Assembly (NCBI RefSeq): GCF_030272615.1
Contig: NC_081408.1
Coordinates: 407,759,889-407,823,888, forward strand
Length of the DNA stretch: 64,000 nt
Direction of reading: 5' to 3'
DNA from: Cryptomeria japonica
Lineage: Eukaryota; Streptophyta; Pinopsida; Cupressales; Cupressaceae
Of the stretch, positions 12,940 to 24,264 are shown piece after piece. How positions within the stretch are numbered: position 1 is the stretch's first letter; each line of letters begins with the position of its first letter. The translations under genes and the position numbers were made by a program. The notes under the pieces are model-generated. The model had not been told where the DNA came from. It ran no database searches and worked only from the letters and a program-made list of their open reading frames with translations.

Positions 12940-13440
12940 TGTTATTATGTTGTTGATGAAGGTGTTACAGATGAAGAATCAGAAGGAGATGAAGTTGTGT
13001 TTATTGCCATTAAAGAAGATGGACATGTACCTGTTGATTCCACTAGCTGTGTTATTGAGGAGAAGGCTTTAGTTGCTAAGGTTGAAGAGAAAGATGAATG
13101 GGTAATTGACAATGGTTGTTCACATCATATGACTGGTGATAAAAGAAAATTCATGAGCATGGAAAGGTATGATGGTGGAAGAGGTAGATTTGGAGGTGAC
13201 AAAGCCTATGTAATCCATGGGAAAGGTTCTATTTCTTTTTATGGTAAGCATAACACTGATGATGTCATGTATGTTGAAGGATTGAAGCATAATATTTTGA
13301 GTATTGGACAGATGGTTGTGAAAGGTTATGATCTACAATTCAAGGATGGTAAATGAAAGATCTTCAATGCCTCTGGTATAGAGATTGCATCTCGGACTAA
13401 GACTAAAGGTAATATTTTTCATTTGAATGTCAGTGAGAAA
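12940..13440 (+). pseudogene. Copia aspartic protease, element D
   Basis: The motif WVIDNGCSHHMTGD starts at 13099. It corresponds to the copia protease active site, usually WxxDSGCSNHMTGD. The catalytic Asp is kept but the following Ser is Asn. Downstream come the family motifs VMYVEGLKHNILSIGQM and a Cys-free end. A TGA at 13354 interrupts the frame where Trp is usual. It would release Gag and Pol proteins from the polyprotein. Confidence 0.8.
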
Positions 13441-14405
13441 ATTTGTTTGATTGCTCAGATTGATGAGAGTTGGTTATGACATAGGAGAATGTGTCATGTG
13501 AATTTTGATTCAATGATTAAGATATGTTCCACACATGTTGTTAGACATCTACCTAAGATTGTTAATCCTGCTAATCCGGTATGTAAGGAATGTTAGTTGG
13601 GTAGGCAAACAAGGATTTGTTTCAAAAGAAAACAATACACATCAGAAGGATTACTAGATCTTGTGTATACTGACCTATGTGGACCTACAAATGTTAAAAG
13701 TGTGTAAGGTGATAGATGTTTTATGCTGCTAATTGATGACTATTCTAGGATGATGTGGGTTGTCTTTTTGAAGGAAAAATCAGAAGCATTTGATAAATTT
13801 AAGATATTCAAAGGAAAGGTTGAGATTGAGTCTGGATTGAAGGTGAAGTGTCTAAGATCTAATAGAAGTGGAGAATTATGTTCCGGTGAGTTCAATTCAA
13901 TCTATGAGATGCATGGAATTAGAAGACAGATATCTACTTCTAGAACCCCTCAACAAAATGGAGTTGTTGAGAGGAAGAACATAAGTGCTTTGGATGCTGC
14001 AAGGACTATGATAATTGAAGGAAATGTTCTGAACATTTACTGGAGAGAAGCCATTAGCGCTGCTATTTACATATTCAATAGAGTTCACATCAAAGGTGAT
14101 ACCAGTAAGACCCCTTATGAGTTATGGTTTGGCCATGTTCCTACTGTGAGATATTTCAGAGTATTTGGTAGCAAATGTTATATCAAGAGAGATGAGGACA
14201 TAGGAAAGTTTGATACTAGAAGTGATGAAGGAATTTTCTTGGGATATTCTACAAATAGAAAGGCCTACCAGTGCTACAAAAAGAGACTGAGAAAGATAGT
14301 GGAGAGTGAAAATGTGAAGGTGGATGAGAACCTTGGGAAGGAGATCAGAGGATGTGGTTATGATGATGGACAGCATATTGTTTTAACCCCTATTCAACCT
14401 GAATA
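13441..14405 (+). pseudogene. Copia integrase, element D (second Asp changed)
   Basis: The N-terminal zinc domain is visible as HRRMCHVNF (about 13480) and CKEC (about 13582), with a TGA in place of Trp just before. In the core, the first catalytic Asp is in VYTDLCGP near 13665. The second is in CLRSNRSGE, where the codon 13861-13863 is AAT (Asn) instead of the expected Asp. The Glu is present at 13969-13971 in NGVVERKN. The C-terminal GKCYIKRDE-like region and FLGYSTNRKAYQCY follow. It would insert element DNA. The Asn substitution and the stops make it inactive. Confidence 0.85.
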
Positions 14406-14559
14406 GCCTAAGCAAAATGATCTGGTAGAGACAGTTAACCCGAATATTGTTGTTGTTGGTGAAGGAGTGGAGGAACCTAAGAATCAGAACAATCAGAAGA
14501 CTCTGAGGTATGTAAGATGGAATCATTATGAAAATTAAATTATTGGTGACAAGAATAAA

Positions 14560-15640
14560 GGTGTAATGACTAGAAGAAGGTTACTTGTTGAAGAAGTATG
14601 TTTGACTTCTAAAGTGGAACCTAAATATGTTGTTGAGGCTTGTAAAGATGAAAGTTGTATGAAAGCTATAGAAGAAGAATTAGATCAGATTGAAAAGAAT
14701 AATACATGGGAGCTTGTGCCTAGACCTAAGGATAGGAATGTTATTGTTACTAAATGGGTATTTAGGAATAAATTGAATGAAGTCGGTAAAGTTGTCAGAA
14801 ATAAAGCAAGACTGGTTTGCAAATGATATTCACAACAAGAAGGAATTAATTATGAGGAGACTTTTGCTCCGGTTGCAAGACTTAAAGATGTTAGATTGTT
14901 GCTTGCTTATGTTGCTTATAAATATTTCAAGGTATATCAGATGTATCTCAAAACTGCCTTTTTGAATGGTGATCTTGAGGAAGAAGTCTACATGGAACGG
15001 CCTGATGGATTTTCACTGTCAGATGATGGAGACATGATATGTAAATTGAAGAAAGCTCTTTATGGATTGAAACAAGCCCCTAGAGCCTGGTATGCTAGAT
15101 TAGACAAATACTTGTTGAAGTTGGGATTTACTAAAGGTGTTGTTGACAGTAATCTATATTTCAAGATTGAGAATGATAACATCCTGATTGTTGAAGTCTT
15201 TGTTGATGATATTATCTTTGGTGGTGATGATGACTTGAGCATGAATTTTGTCGGTGATATGCAGAAACAATTTGAGATGTCTCTGATTGGTGAGATGAAT
15301 TTTTTCTTAGGTTTGAAACTTTCATAGACTGAAAAAATTATATTCATATCTCAGACTAAGTATGTGAAGGAATTGTTGAAGAAGTTTGGATTAGATGACT
15401 CCAAACTGGTTGGAACGCCTATGGTGACTGGTTGTAAACTATCTAAAAATGATGAATCCACGAAAGCTAATCAGAGTTTGTATAGATCTATGGTTGGTGG
15501 AATTCTATATCTTACTCAGACTAGACCAGACATTATGCATGTTGTGTGCATGGCTGCTAGATATCAAGCTCATCCGAAGGAGAGTCATGTCATTGTTGCT
15601 AAAAGGATATTCAGATACTTGAAGGGAACTGTGGATTAGG
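14560..15640 (+). pseudogene. Copia reverse transcriptase, element D
   Basis: Ordered copia RT motifs are clear: [27 protein letters not shown], then QMYLKTAFLNG at about 14938, ALYGLKQAPRAWY at about 15055, and VFVDDIIFGG at 15196. The usual first catalytic Asp of MDVK is Tyr (TAT, 14944-14946). The Asp pair of xVDD is kept at 15205-15210. In-frame stops are at 14824, 15325 (where Gln is usual) and 15637. Downstream, GTPMVTGCKLSKNDES and GILYLTQTRPD link to RNase H. Confidence 0.88.
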
Positions 15641-16149
15641 TTTATCATATCTGAGGAATGATGATTTCATGTTTTATGCCTACACTGATGTTAATTGGGT
15701 TGGTGATGTTGATGATCGTAAGAGCACTACCGGGGAGCATTCTTTCTGGGTAAGAAATTGGTTTCATGGGCTAGCGAGAAACAAGATTCAATGTCCTTAT
15801 CTACTGCTGAAGTTGAGTGCATTGTTGCTGCTAGTGATTGCACTCAGGTAGTGTGGATCAAGAAAATGTTGAAAGATATCAAAGTTATCCATGATGAGCC
15901 TACTATTATTTATTATGATAATTCCAATGTTATTAACATGTCAAAGAATCTGGTGCAACATTCAAATACTAAGCATGTCTCACTCAAATATCATTACTTG
16001 AGAGAGCAAGCCAATGAAGAGAAGGTGAAGCTGGAGTATGTATCTACAAAGGAACAAATAGTTGATATTTTCACTAAGCCTTTGCCTGTAGATACATTTG
16101 TCTATTTGAGAGACAAGTTAGGGGTATCCACCCCTCCTGATGAGAACTA
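15641..16149 (+). pseudogene. Copia RNase H, element D (frameshifted)
   Basis: YAYTDVNWVGDVDDRKSTTG (about 15675) marks the start of copia RNase H. A one-base shift before it and another near 15760 break the frame. The remaining part, 15758-16149, reads VSWASEKQDSMSLSTAEVE, then TKHVSLKYHYLREQ, DIFTKPLP and LGVSTPPDEN before a TAG. It would remove RNA from the RNA/DNA hybrid during reverse transcription. Confidence 0.85.
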
Positions 16150-18047
16150 GATGCACTGATTTGTATCAATCCGCTGGATTTCAAAGCTTTATCCTTTTAT
16201 CTGGATTGGTGAGTTGGTATTGCTCCTCTATTGGAGTAGTCTGTATTTTAGGGAGAGAGATTCGTGTTTCTATTTTGGAGAGAATTTGGTTTTCTATTTT
16301 GAGATCTTTGGCATTGTTGTCAAAGGGGGAGAGAGATCATGTGAAAAAATGCTTTATATATACTTATCTTAGGGGAATTTTACTGGAGATATCTTCTTTC
16401 TTTGCATTGACTTTTTTTCACATTCATATTGATGCAGAGAGTCTTGGAGCTAATCCTATTCACCTTTTTGGTTTACTTGTCTTACTCAACCCTCTAACTC
16501 CTCAAGCCCATCCAATGGAACTTGGTAGGTTTTTGCTATTTAGACCTCCAAGGTCATATCCACTTTGGCTTGCCTCCAAGATATAGCCATTGATCTCACA
16601 CAATCAACTCTTCCTATTGAGGTTGCCACCTTAATCTCTACACACCACTCCTAAGGCTCCAACAACTTCTGCAAGGATCACAATACACCAACTCAATCAA
16701 TGGGTTCAAAATGCATTTACTTGGTGTCTTTGAATTTTCGTAGGGGTTTGAGCACCTTTAAACCCATCCCCAATGTTTTCCAATCTCTCTTACTCTCTAC
16801 TGGCTCCAAATAGGCCTAATTCAATAAGCCCTCCATTGGCGGTTTTCAAGACTTAGTTTGAAAGTTTCCCACACAAGGCCACAAATAAATTGCAGATTTG
16901 AGTACTCTTTTCAGAGTTACAAACAATATTGAATAATTGCATCTGGGTTTTTTGTACACATATGGGAACCAAAACTATCCTATTTTCAAGGGTTTAGGCC
17001 TACTTGGGTGACTTGGAAAGATGGCTTTGGAAAACTTCACCTGCACAAATAGATTAAGGATTATTTAATAAAATTCATAGGTATTTCCAACCATGTATCA
17101 TTTTTGGCTCCACCAATCCATATGTGCTCTTAAAATGCACATCCCTTGTTGTCCTGGACTCACCCACTCCTAGTTGTGAGCCTAGGGTTTCATTGTAGCT
17201 CCTCCACAAAGGCCTACAAAAACACACAACCTATTCTAAACCTATTTATAGACCCTAACCTAGAATTCCACATGATTATAACTGGTGCCATCAATGGATG
17301 CTTAGGTTAGAGCCATTTTGCTCTTAAACCCTACCTTGCAAGGGTTTAAATACACCTAGTCACAGAGAATGGATCAGATCTTTGCAACCAAACACACTTA
17401 GACTTGCTAATCTACCTTATTGGAAAGATTATTCAACAAAATCTCATGCCCTACAATGAGATTCTACTGACAAGTCTGTATTGGACCATACAATGCAACC
17501 AAAACAAGGAAAAACTGTCAAAACGGTAAAAAGACAAAATCTCTTCTTGCAACAAAAACTTGCTTTTGCATTCCAGATCCTCCAACCCGTACAATGAAGT
17601 TTTTTTTGGCTTATATGCTCATGATTTAGTTGGTTGAACCAAGTTTTCAACTCCAACATCCAAAAATGCAACTTTTGCAAAATGTTGCAAAATGTTGCTC
17701 AGCAACTTTTACATTTTTGTCACTTAGGATGCAACTTTTCACTCTAGTGCATTACAAGGCTCCCAAAGGCACTGTAAGCATCCTAAAAGACCTAAATACA
17801 ATACATTAGACCCCTATGACTCTGATATAGAGTACTACACCTATGATCAACATCAGCATTACAACTTCCTAGACTTAATAGTATCCTGAAACATATCAAA
17901 GCTTGGACATCTCAACCATGGCTCCACTGAGTCTCAAATGGTTTGTCCATTATACAACTTGAAAGACAACACAAAACTTAGCACAAAACCAAAATTTCTT
18001 GCTTGGAGTGATGTGTGCACTGCACCACATATGTTGCCATCAATGCT
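16150..18047 (+). other. Element D 3' region with an unexplained 1.7-kb segment
   Basis: The first 190 bases are the usual copia 3' UTR, ending in a polypurine-like CAAAGGGGGAGAGAG at 16320. In element G the next purine tract follows about 50 bp later, but here it is at 18048. The bases from about 16345 to 18020 are therefore likely an insertion or captured sequence. They contain no recognised domain. They do contain a TATA-like motif on the minus strand (TATAAATAGG near 17250), a short direct repeat of TGCAAAATGTT near 17676, and a 148-codon open frame (16140-16586) that looks accidental. The ends of the segment could not be fixed. Confidence 0.5.
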
Positions 18048-18059
18048 AAAGGGGGAGAT
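18048..18059 (+). other. Polypurine tract, element D
   Basis: AAAGGGGGAGAT lies immediately before the 3' LTR and would prime plus-strand DNA synthesis. A second similar tract is at 16322. Confidence 0.85.
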
Positions 18060-19311
18060 TGTTGGATATTGTCATGCATTGTCGTTGCTAGGATATGTTG
18101 TTTTCATTGATGTCAACATATTCATGTGACTTATTCCGGTGATTGTTGATTGGGAAGATCTTATGATCTGGTTTAGCCATTGTTTTATTGATCACTATTT
18201 TACAAAGTTTAGTATATCCTCTAGTATATTCTGGTGTGATCAGATCTTATGCTAATATTTTGGGTTATTTTTGGAGATGGTCTTGTGTATCTTCATTTCA
18301 GATGGATCGTGATTTAGTTCTCTGTGGGATATCTTTCTTCGTGACAGTTGCCGATTGGCTGTGTTCTTGAGCTTTCAAATGTTGGTCGATGAAGATTTGA
18401 TGTGGTGTTGGTGTAGTTGTTCCTGATGATTCTAACATGCTTGTTGGTGTTTCCTAGTAATGTCCTATTTTTTTTGGAAATCCGCATTGATCGTTGTGCG
18501 AGTTTTTGGTGGTTTTCTATCAACCAATGATGTTTTTTGTGTTATAAGGTATTCCTAGTGATGTAGCGTGTTGTGGTTGATCTTGGCATGATTTCTGGTG
18601 GAATTGCATGTTTGGAAATTTTATTTAGGTCCATGCTATGCTATGTAAATCATTGTATTGGTCTAGTGGATGATCTTTATATCGTGTAATGTAATTTTGT
18701 AATTAAGGGTTGAGGGTTTAGTTGACCTTGTTATCAAGGTTGATGATTTGTATATAGGTGATATATTCATGCAATTTGGGTGTCGATGTTGTGCCTTCAT
18801 TATCAGAGAGAGCTTTATGTGCAAATAAGTGATTTATCCTTTGGTGTTGAGTTTGAAGAGAGACTGGTGTTGCAAAGCAGACAACTGTGTCTTAACCAGA
18901 ACTATAATCAGGAATTTGGAGATGTTATTCTTTCAATTCATTTCTTCTGGATTGTAGTCTGAATCTTGTTGTAAGTCAGTGAGACTTCCCTGAGGGTTGT
19001 AGCCTTTCGAATCATTATTATTTGAGCAGTGAGCTCTAAGAAGTGTGCCTGAATGCATGTGCATCCCCCATTGTAATATTTCACGTACTACTATAGAGTA
19101 TGATCTTACTGTGGGTAGGTTCCCACCGTGGTTTTTCCCTTAACAAGGTTTTCCACATCAAAATCTTGGTGTTGTGTGTTGTGCTTTCAATTTGCCTATC
19201 TGTCTTACTGATTCAGTTAATTCAATCTATTTTTAGTGGTTAAGTTTGTTATTCTAGTGAAGACTGATTCACCCCCCCCCTCTCAATCTTCCTTCTTGAT
19301 TGTTGCTAACA
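18060..19311 (+). repeat. 3' LTR of element D
   Basis: 1252 bp from TGTTGGATATTGTC to GTTGCTAACA, collinear with 10654-11906. Many differences are C/T or G/A changes, as expected for decayed methylated DNA. It is followed at once by the right TSD copy. Confidence 0.9.
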
Positions 19312-19316
19312 ACACT
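19312..19316 (+). repeat. TSD of element D, right copy (ACACT)
   Basis: Exact match to 10649-10653, directly after the LTR terminal CA. Confidence 0.9.
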
Positions 19317-19500
19317 ATTGATTTCATACATCTTCTCTTTGATGAGGATTATGTATGTTGAATTTTTAAACTATTCTAAATCCCTAATTAGCCCAAACAT
19401 AAGCCTAGAATCTACAAAACCATTCAACAACACCAATTAAGCTCTAAATCAAATGCATGTAAATCAAATGAAACAACAATATACCTCCTACAAATGACAA
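19317..19500 (+). other. Continuation of element C and flank before element E
   Basis: The first 50 bases continue the frame that element D interrupted (IDFIHLLFDEDYVC, then a stop). The rest, up to the element E target site, is AT-rich without features. After removing E it joins 26197 onward. Confidence 0.45.
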
Positions 19501-19505
19501 GCTTG
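19501..19505 (+). repeat. TSD of element E, left copy (GCTTG)
   Basis: GCTTG precedes the LTR end TGTTAGGATTCCC and is repeated at 26192-26196. Confidence 0.9.
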
Positions 19506-20283
19506 TGTTAGGATTCCCAAAGATACTAAGAGGGGGGGGGTGAATCAGTATCTAACCGGTTAATGGATTTTCTAAACTTATTAGATGAATTGCATGCCAA
19601 AACAGTGCACCGAAAAACCAGAATTAATGCAGTAAATAAGAACAGTAAACACAACATAGAAAGCACACCATAACATGATATTTTTAATGAGGAAACTCAG
19701 TGTGGGAAAAACCTCGATGGGATTTGTGACCCACAATATTCGCTCATTGGCCAATAAGTGAATATTACTGATACAATAGGGTCCTACACATGCAAGAAGG
19801 CCAACTACCTAAATCTCACTGCTTAAATACAAAAAGGGAAGTTTCACCAACTTACAAAAGTGGATTATGTAAATCCAATTTCATGTACTTCTTCGGTTCA
19901 GCATCTGCTATGCCAGGTTCAGTACCAGTTTAAGCTCATACAACTTCCAAAACCCTATTCCAAGGTCTGCCTTAATATTCGCATTTGCCTATTACATTCC
20001 TTCCTTGTATTTTTCTTCTTACAAATTATTTACAAGATCTCATACTTATATGAGTCCTAATACAATTCGCCTTGTCGGCTTACAAAAATATTTTACAATT
20101 AAATACAAAATACAATAAATAAAATCATGTTGGCTAGGGTGTCGGTAAACATCTTTGTCATTGCCACTGCCGGTGTCTGTGCTTGTGTCAATGCCTGTCG
20201 GTACCATAGGATTGTAAGGTTGCCATAAATGACAATACCTTCAATCACCTACAATTTCTCATTGGAGTGTGCATTTTCCAACA
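19506..20283 (-). repeat. 3' LTR of element E
   Basis: 778 bp, collinear with 25449-26191. On the minus strand it starts TGTTGGAAAATGCACAC and ends GGGAATCCTAACA. The poly-C run near the U5 end appears here as a G run at about 19533-19540. It holds about 35 bp, including CCGACAGGCATTGACAC-type motifs, that the 5' LTR has lost. Confidence 0.9.
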
Positions 20284-20445
20284 ATCTCCCCCTTTGGCAT
20301 TGATGGCAACACTCATGAGAAAAAGCCAAAATTGTATCCAAAAAGTGTTGTCCAAAAATCTTACCAAAACTGTGTGCTCCCCCTGAGCAGATGATCTCTT
20401 CTGTCTTACTTCTTTTTCTCATCCTCTACTAGTCCCCCTTTGGCA
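20283..20445 (-). other. Multiple polypurine tracts, element E
   Basis: Three tracts read on the minus strand: GCCAAAGGGGGAGATTG next to the LTR, CTCAGGGGGAG at 20377-20387, and GCCAAAGGGGGACTAG at 20431-20444. The same three occur in the same order in element H. Repeated tracts upstream of the 3' LTR are known from Sirevirus-type copia elements. Only the LTR-adjacent one must act as primer. Confidence 0.75.
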
Positions 20446-20488
20446 TCAATGACAAAGGATGTCATTCAATGTCAATTGAGTGTAGTTC

Positions 20489-23400
20489 CTATCTTAATCC
20501 CTGTAACCAGTTGGTTACAATCTGATATAACTCTGCTAATGCAAAATTTAGGCTATTATAGAATCTCTCACTGTCCTTTAGTGTTGCTTCAGTCCTTTGG
20601 AATTTACCGGTGAGTATGTACATTTGTTCTTCTGGTGTCTTAATTCCTGGAACAAGAGCCTCAAAAATCTCTTTTCTCAAAGATATGAGGATATCTAGTT
20701 TAGGACCTAGTCTACATTTCAGTTCCTTTGCCTTAAACCTTAATCTCTCTTTATCTTTTTTGAATTTTTGAATTTTCTCTTCAAAACTGGTAATTTCCTA
20801 TTCTACTACCGATATTGAATCTGATGAACCTATTAAATTATCAGCAATATCATTGATTTCCTTTTGTGCTCTGCTGATCTCTTTATCTATATCCTCTGTC
20901 AAAATTTTTGTCTTACATGTGTCTCTATACAATTTCTTGAAGTCCAAAATTGTCCTTCCTAGTGCCGGTAATAATGTATCTATATGTTCCTTACTCTTCT
21001 TTACTGATTCCTCAAAGAATTTTTCCTTCTCTTTATTCATTCTCTGTAAAAGTCTCCTCATTGATTTGATCAATTGTTAGAAGATTGTCGGTTATGTACT
21101 TAGAAAATCTATCTAATTCACCTAAAGAATATTTATTCTCTATGTTAAACTTGGGTGCAATCATCTTCAAAATTGGTATGGTGTCATCAATTGCCTTATA
21201 TACAAGTGCATTGCAATTAGTTATTTTCTTGATTGAATCAAGCAATACCTCTGTTACATTGGTTGGCCATAATTTTATCAGTGAAGAATCAGGTGATTGA
21301 CCAACTGTCTTAACAATCTATAATCTGCCAGTGTGAGGAACCTCTTTTCTTATGGTGACCTTTGGTAGGTCAGTTTGAGTCTACATTTCTACAAGCAAGG
21401 GTTTAGTTTTCTCAGTTGATGTTAGTGGCACAGTCTCTGCATTAACCTTTACCTCATCCTTCCTCTCATCTGATTTCTTAGTATGTACCTTGGTCTATTT
21501 CTCAGAACTTTCCACTGTTGGTTTCTCTGATTGTGACTCTGTGTTTACCTCTAAAATGTCTACAGTTGGTATCTCAACAGATTTTTCAATACTATCAGTT
21601 GCCGATTGCTCAGTAGATACATCAGTATGTACACTAGTGGTATCAACCTTTTCTGTATCCGGGGAATCAGTTGTTTGTTCAATTTGTTGTTCAGTCCCAA
21701 TTTCAATGTTTCCAACTGTATCCTCAATATTTGTCTCAAATACAGTATCTTCTATCGGTGGCTCAGTTGCCACATCTCTCTTCTCACTTGTTTCCTTATC
21801 CACCACAATGGTGACTTCCTGTGTGTCAATATTCATTGTAAACAATACCCTAAAATCAGGATTTGTGTCCTCATGTGTTGTCTCCATACTCTTTGTTGCT
21901 GGTGGAGTATCAGCATTTTGTGTCGGTGGAGTATCAGAAGGAGGAGGGAGTAGGTTATCTGTCACCTTTATACTCGGAGGACCGCCTACCTTACCTTTAC
22001 CTTTATCCTTTTCTTTTTGGTAGACTTTAAAATTATTTGGTCTCTTAAGCTCTTCTTGTTTCTCTTTCTCAACAAATAATATATCCCATTTATCCGTTGT
22101 CTCATCTGTGATCTCATTAAGTCTGCCAGCCATTAGTGCTACATGTCAGTGACCGGTTGAAAATATAGTCTGGTTAGCCTCACTTATCAGTTCATCAATT
22201 TCTTCTGTTGAATTACTAGGTGAACTGCAACTAGTTTCTATATCTTCATCTTTTTATCCAATTCAACAATTGTTGCTCTCCTTGCTTCTAACCTTCTATA
22301 CAACTCATTGGGTAAATCATCTACAACCTGAATCAAAAATTTCTTGTAGATATCCAAGTGTAGGATAACACTATTTTCAATGCTTTCATTTTCATCACTG
22401 TTAAAAGTATCATACAACTTGCTAATGTTTGATAAGTTACCATTTTCCGTTATCTCATTCAAAAGGTTGTCAAGTGGAGGAACAACTTGTTTTTCTTTCC
22501 TTTTCTTTGGTGTTAACTTCTTTGCTAGAGGCCTAACTGCCTGTTGTTTCTATCTTGTTCTCTTAGGTGTAGGAGCGAGTACCGGTGAAGGTTTCCTTTT
22601 CCTTACTATCCTTTTAAACTCTGCTGGTATTTCACTGTCAGAGGAGGTACCAACCGGTGAAAGATGTGTTTCCAATTGTAATCCTTCCAAGTCACTCTCC
22701 TTAATACCGGTTTTATTCAGTATGTCTTCCTTCATTGCTTTAGCCTGCCTTGTTCCTTTTCTAACTATTTGTTCAGTTTTCTTTATTCTTTTCTGTGATT
22801 GAACTTTGCTTTCAATTGTTTCCGCATTTCCAAATATTTCTTCAGTTGGTTCTTTAGGGGCTTCTAGAAGTGCTTTTTCTTAAGTTTCTATTATGTTCTC
22901 ATCAACCTCATATCCCATCTCTGTAACCCAAATAGTCCTTGGGAGCACTGCCTCCATCCAGATTTCATCTTTCTTTATCACAAAGCATATCTCCTTCTGA
23001 TATTTATCTACTATAGATTGAGATAGCCTTATCCTGGTTTTCATTCTATCCTTCAGTGTCTGAAAGTGTTCGTTTATGTTCTTTTCTCTATCATTTCCCA
23101 TGTTGTTTAGTATGTTCAGAAGTTGTTTTCCTACCGGTATGTCAAAACCAAAATCCTTTCTACCAATACCGGGTACTTCCTTGGTAATATATAGCATTAA
23201 ACATACAAGTAAGCTGCCAAATCTGAATGTACCTTTCTTATCACCTTTGATCTTCCTCAAATTATCTATCAATTCATCCTTCAACCATTCGCATATGTCA
23301 ATCTTTGCATTGTTGTTTACCATGTCATAGGCACTCTTGATACATAAGCTAGAAATAGAGTTTAATCTATTGGCATGTGTAACTTTGTATCCAAGAATCA

Positions 23401-23963
23401 TGTTGATGAACCTTACATTGATATCCTTTGTATCGTTTACTCTCAAGGATCTCTTGTCAAAGGTTGCACCGATTAGGGTCATTACAGTGTCATTTGGAAC
23501 CTTTTTAGTATTGTCAGGCCTGCTATCGGTGGAAGGTAAGCCTGTCACTGCCCTAACTACTTCTTTTGTTATCTTGTGAATTGAATCCAACCAAAAGAAC
23601 TCCCCATGAACTCTTCTTAACACAACCCTTATAACATCCTTTGGAAAATCAGGGATACTAAGAATCTCCACAAAACCTAGGGTTTCAACTACCTTATGTT
23701 TCGGTTTCATTTCCATTAACATCACAAATTATTATTCTATACATGTTCATTATCTCTTCAGCTCCTAGTTCTTCAATATGGCAATGTCTGTATATTCTAG
23801 GATCCTTAGCATAAGCAACTTCTTTGGGTATTTTTGAAAAAGCTCCTAGGGTATCATCTTTCTTCGCAATTTTGGGAATAATTTTAAATACGGGCCTAGG
23901 GTGCTTAACAACTTCAATTACAATAGGATTTGCAATGAATTCAGGTGCAGAGGAGGAAGCCAT
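20489..23963 (-). pseudogene. ORF2 of element E, unknown accessory protein
   Basis: I do not recognise this protein. It starts MASSSAPEFIANPIVIEV at 23963 and the coding trace runs to the stop at 20489, in several frames. Parts in order: an N-terminal globular region (residues about 1-330) with KHKVVETLGFVEILSIP, VHGEFFWLDSIHKITKE, VTGLPSTDSRPD and VTHANRLNSISSLCIKSAYD; a Ser/Pro/Lys/Arg-rich basic stretch; a helical segment; the motif KGKGKVGGPPSIKV; a long acidic Ser/Thr/Glu-rich linker that is longer than in element H; and a C-terminal coiled-coil-like region (VTEVLLDSIKKITN...). The VxGLP block resembles, loosely, plant transposon-associated proteins. That is only a guess. It corresponds part by part to 50333-53576. 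Confidence 0.7.
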
Positions 23964-24084
23964 TGTATAAATACCTTAATCTGCCTTTAGGTATAAGTGG
24001 GTGAATGATTTTCTTCACTTCTCATTGTGGATGCCTTCGCTTGGGATTTTTGTGCTCTAAGGAAATTTGAATGCTCGGTGAATG

Positions 24085-24125
24085 AAAAAGAGCCAAAACA
24101 CTTGCTTTATAACATCATTTCCTTC
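24085..24125 (-). promoter_or_regulatory. Putative internal promoter of element E ORF2
   Basis: About 145 bases before the ORF2 ATG the minus strand reads GATGTTATAAAGCAAGTG, followed by TTTTGGCTC and TTCATTCACCG. Element H has CATTATAAAAATAAGTT, TTTTGGCTCC and CATTTCACCG in the same place. A TATA box at core-promoter distance, with conserved downstream bases but no ORF, suggests a separate promoter for ORF2. Confidence 0.45.
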
Positions 24126-24264
24126 AACTATCACATTAAATGCCTACCGGTTAAGTGAAACTTAACATGTCTGCCGGTAAAGAAGTATTTCAATTTCTCA
24201 CCATCAACTGAGGGTAAATTAGCATGTTTTTCAATTCGTTGCCATACCCCCAAAAGGTTTCTTT

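Larger units (their letters stand above)
10654..19311 (+). mobile_element. Ty1/copia retrotransposon D, full structure, decayed
   Basis: This 8.66-kb element has two 1.25-kb LTRs, a primer site, Gag, protease, integrase, reverse transcriptase and RNase H in copia order, and a polypurine tract. It is flanked by a perfect 5-bp duplication, ACACT. It inserted into element C, splitting a reading frame. Every domain carries stops or frameshifts, and several catalytic residues are changed (see the domain entries). The LTRs differ by many substitutions and small indels, so the insertion is old. An extra segment of about 1.7 kb lies between RNase H and the last polypurine tract. Confidence 0.92.

Noticed and set aside
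16140-16586. Open frame of 148 codons after element D Pol
   Set aside because: It starts inside the Pol end, runs through the 3' UTR and a purine tract, has no domain, and is most easily explained as chance.
21490-22023. Plus-strand frame of 177 codons rich in Ser/Val/Thr
   Set aside because: It is the opposite strand of the acidic Thr/Glu/Ser linker of element E ORF2, and composition explains the long open frame.
22380-22802. Plus-strand frame of 140 codons with hydrophobic stretches
   Set aside because: Antisense shadow of element E ORF2, whose homologue in H is coded on the other strand in the corresponding position.
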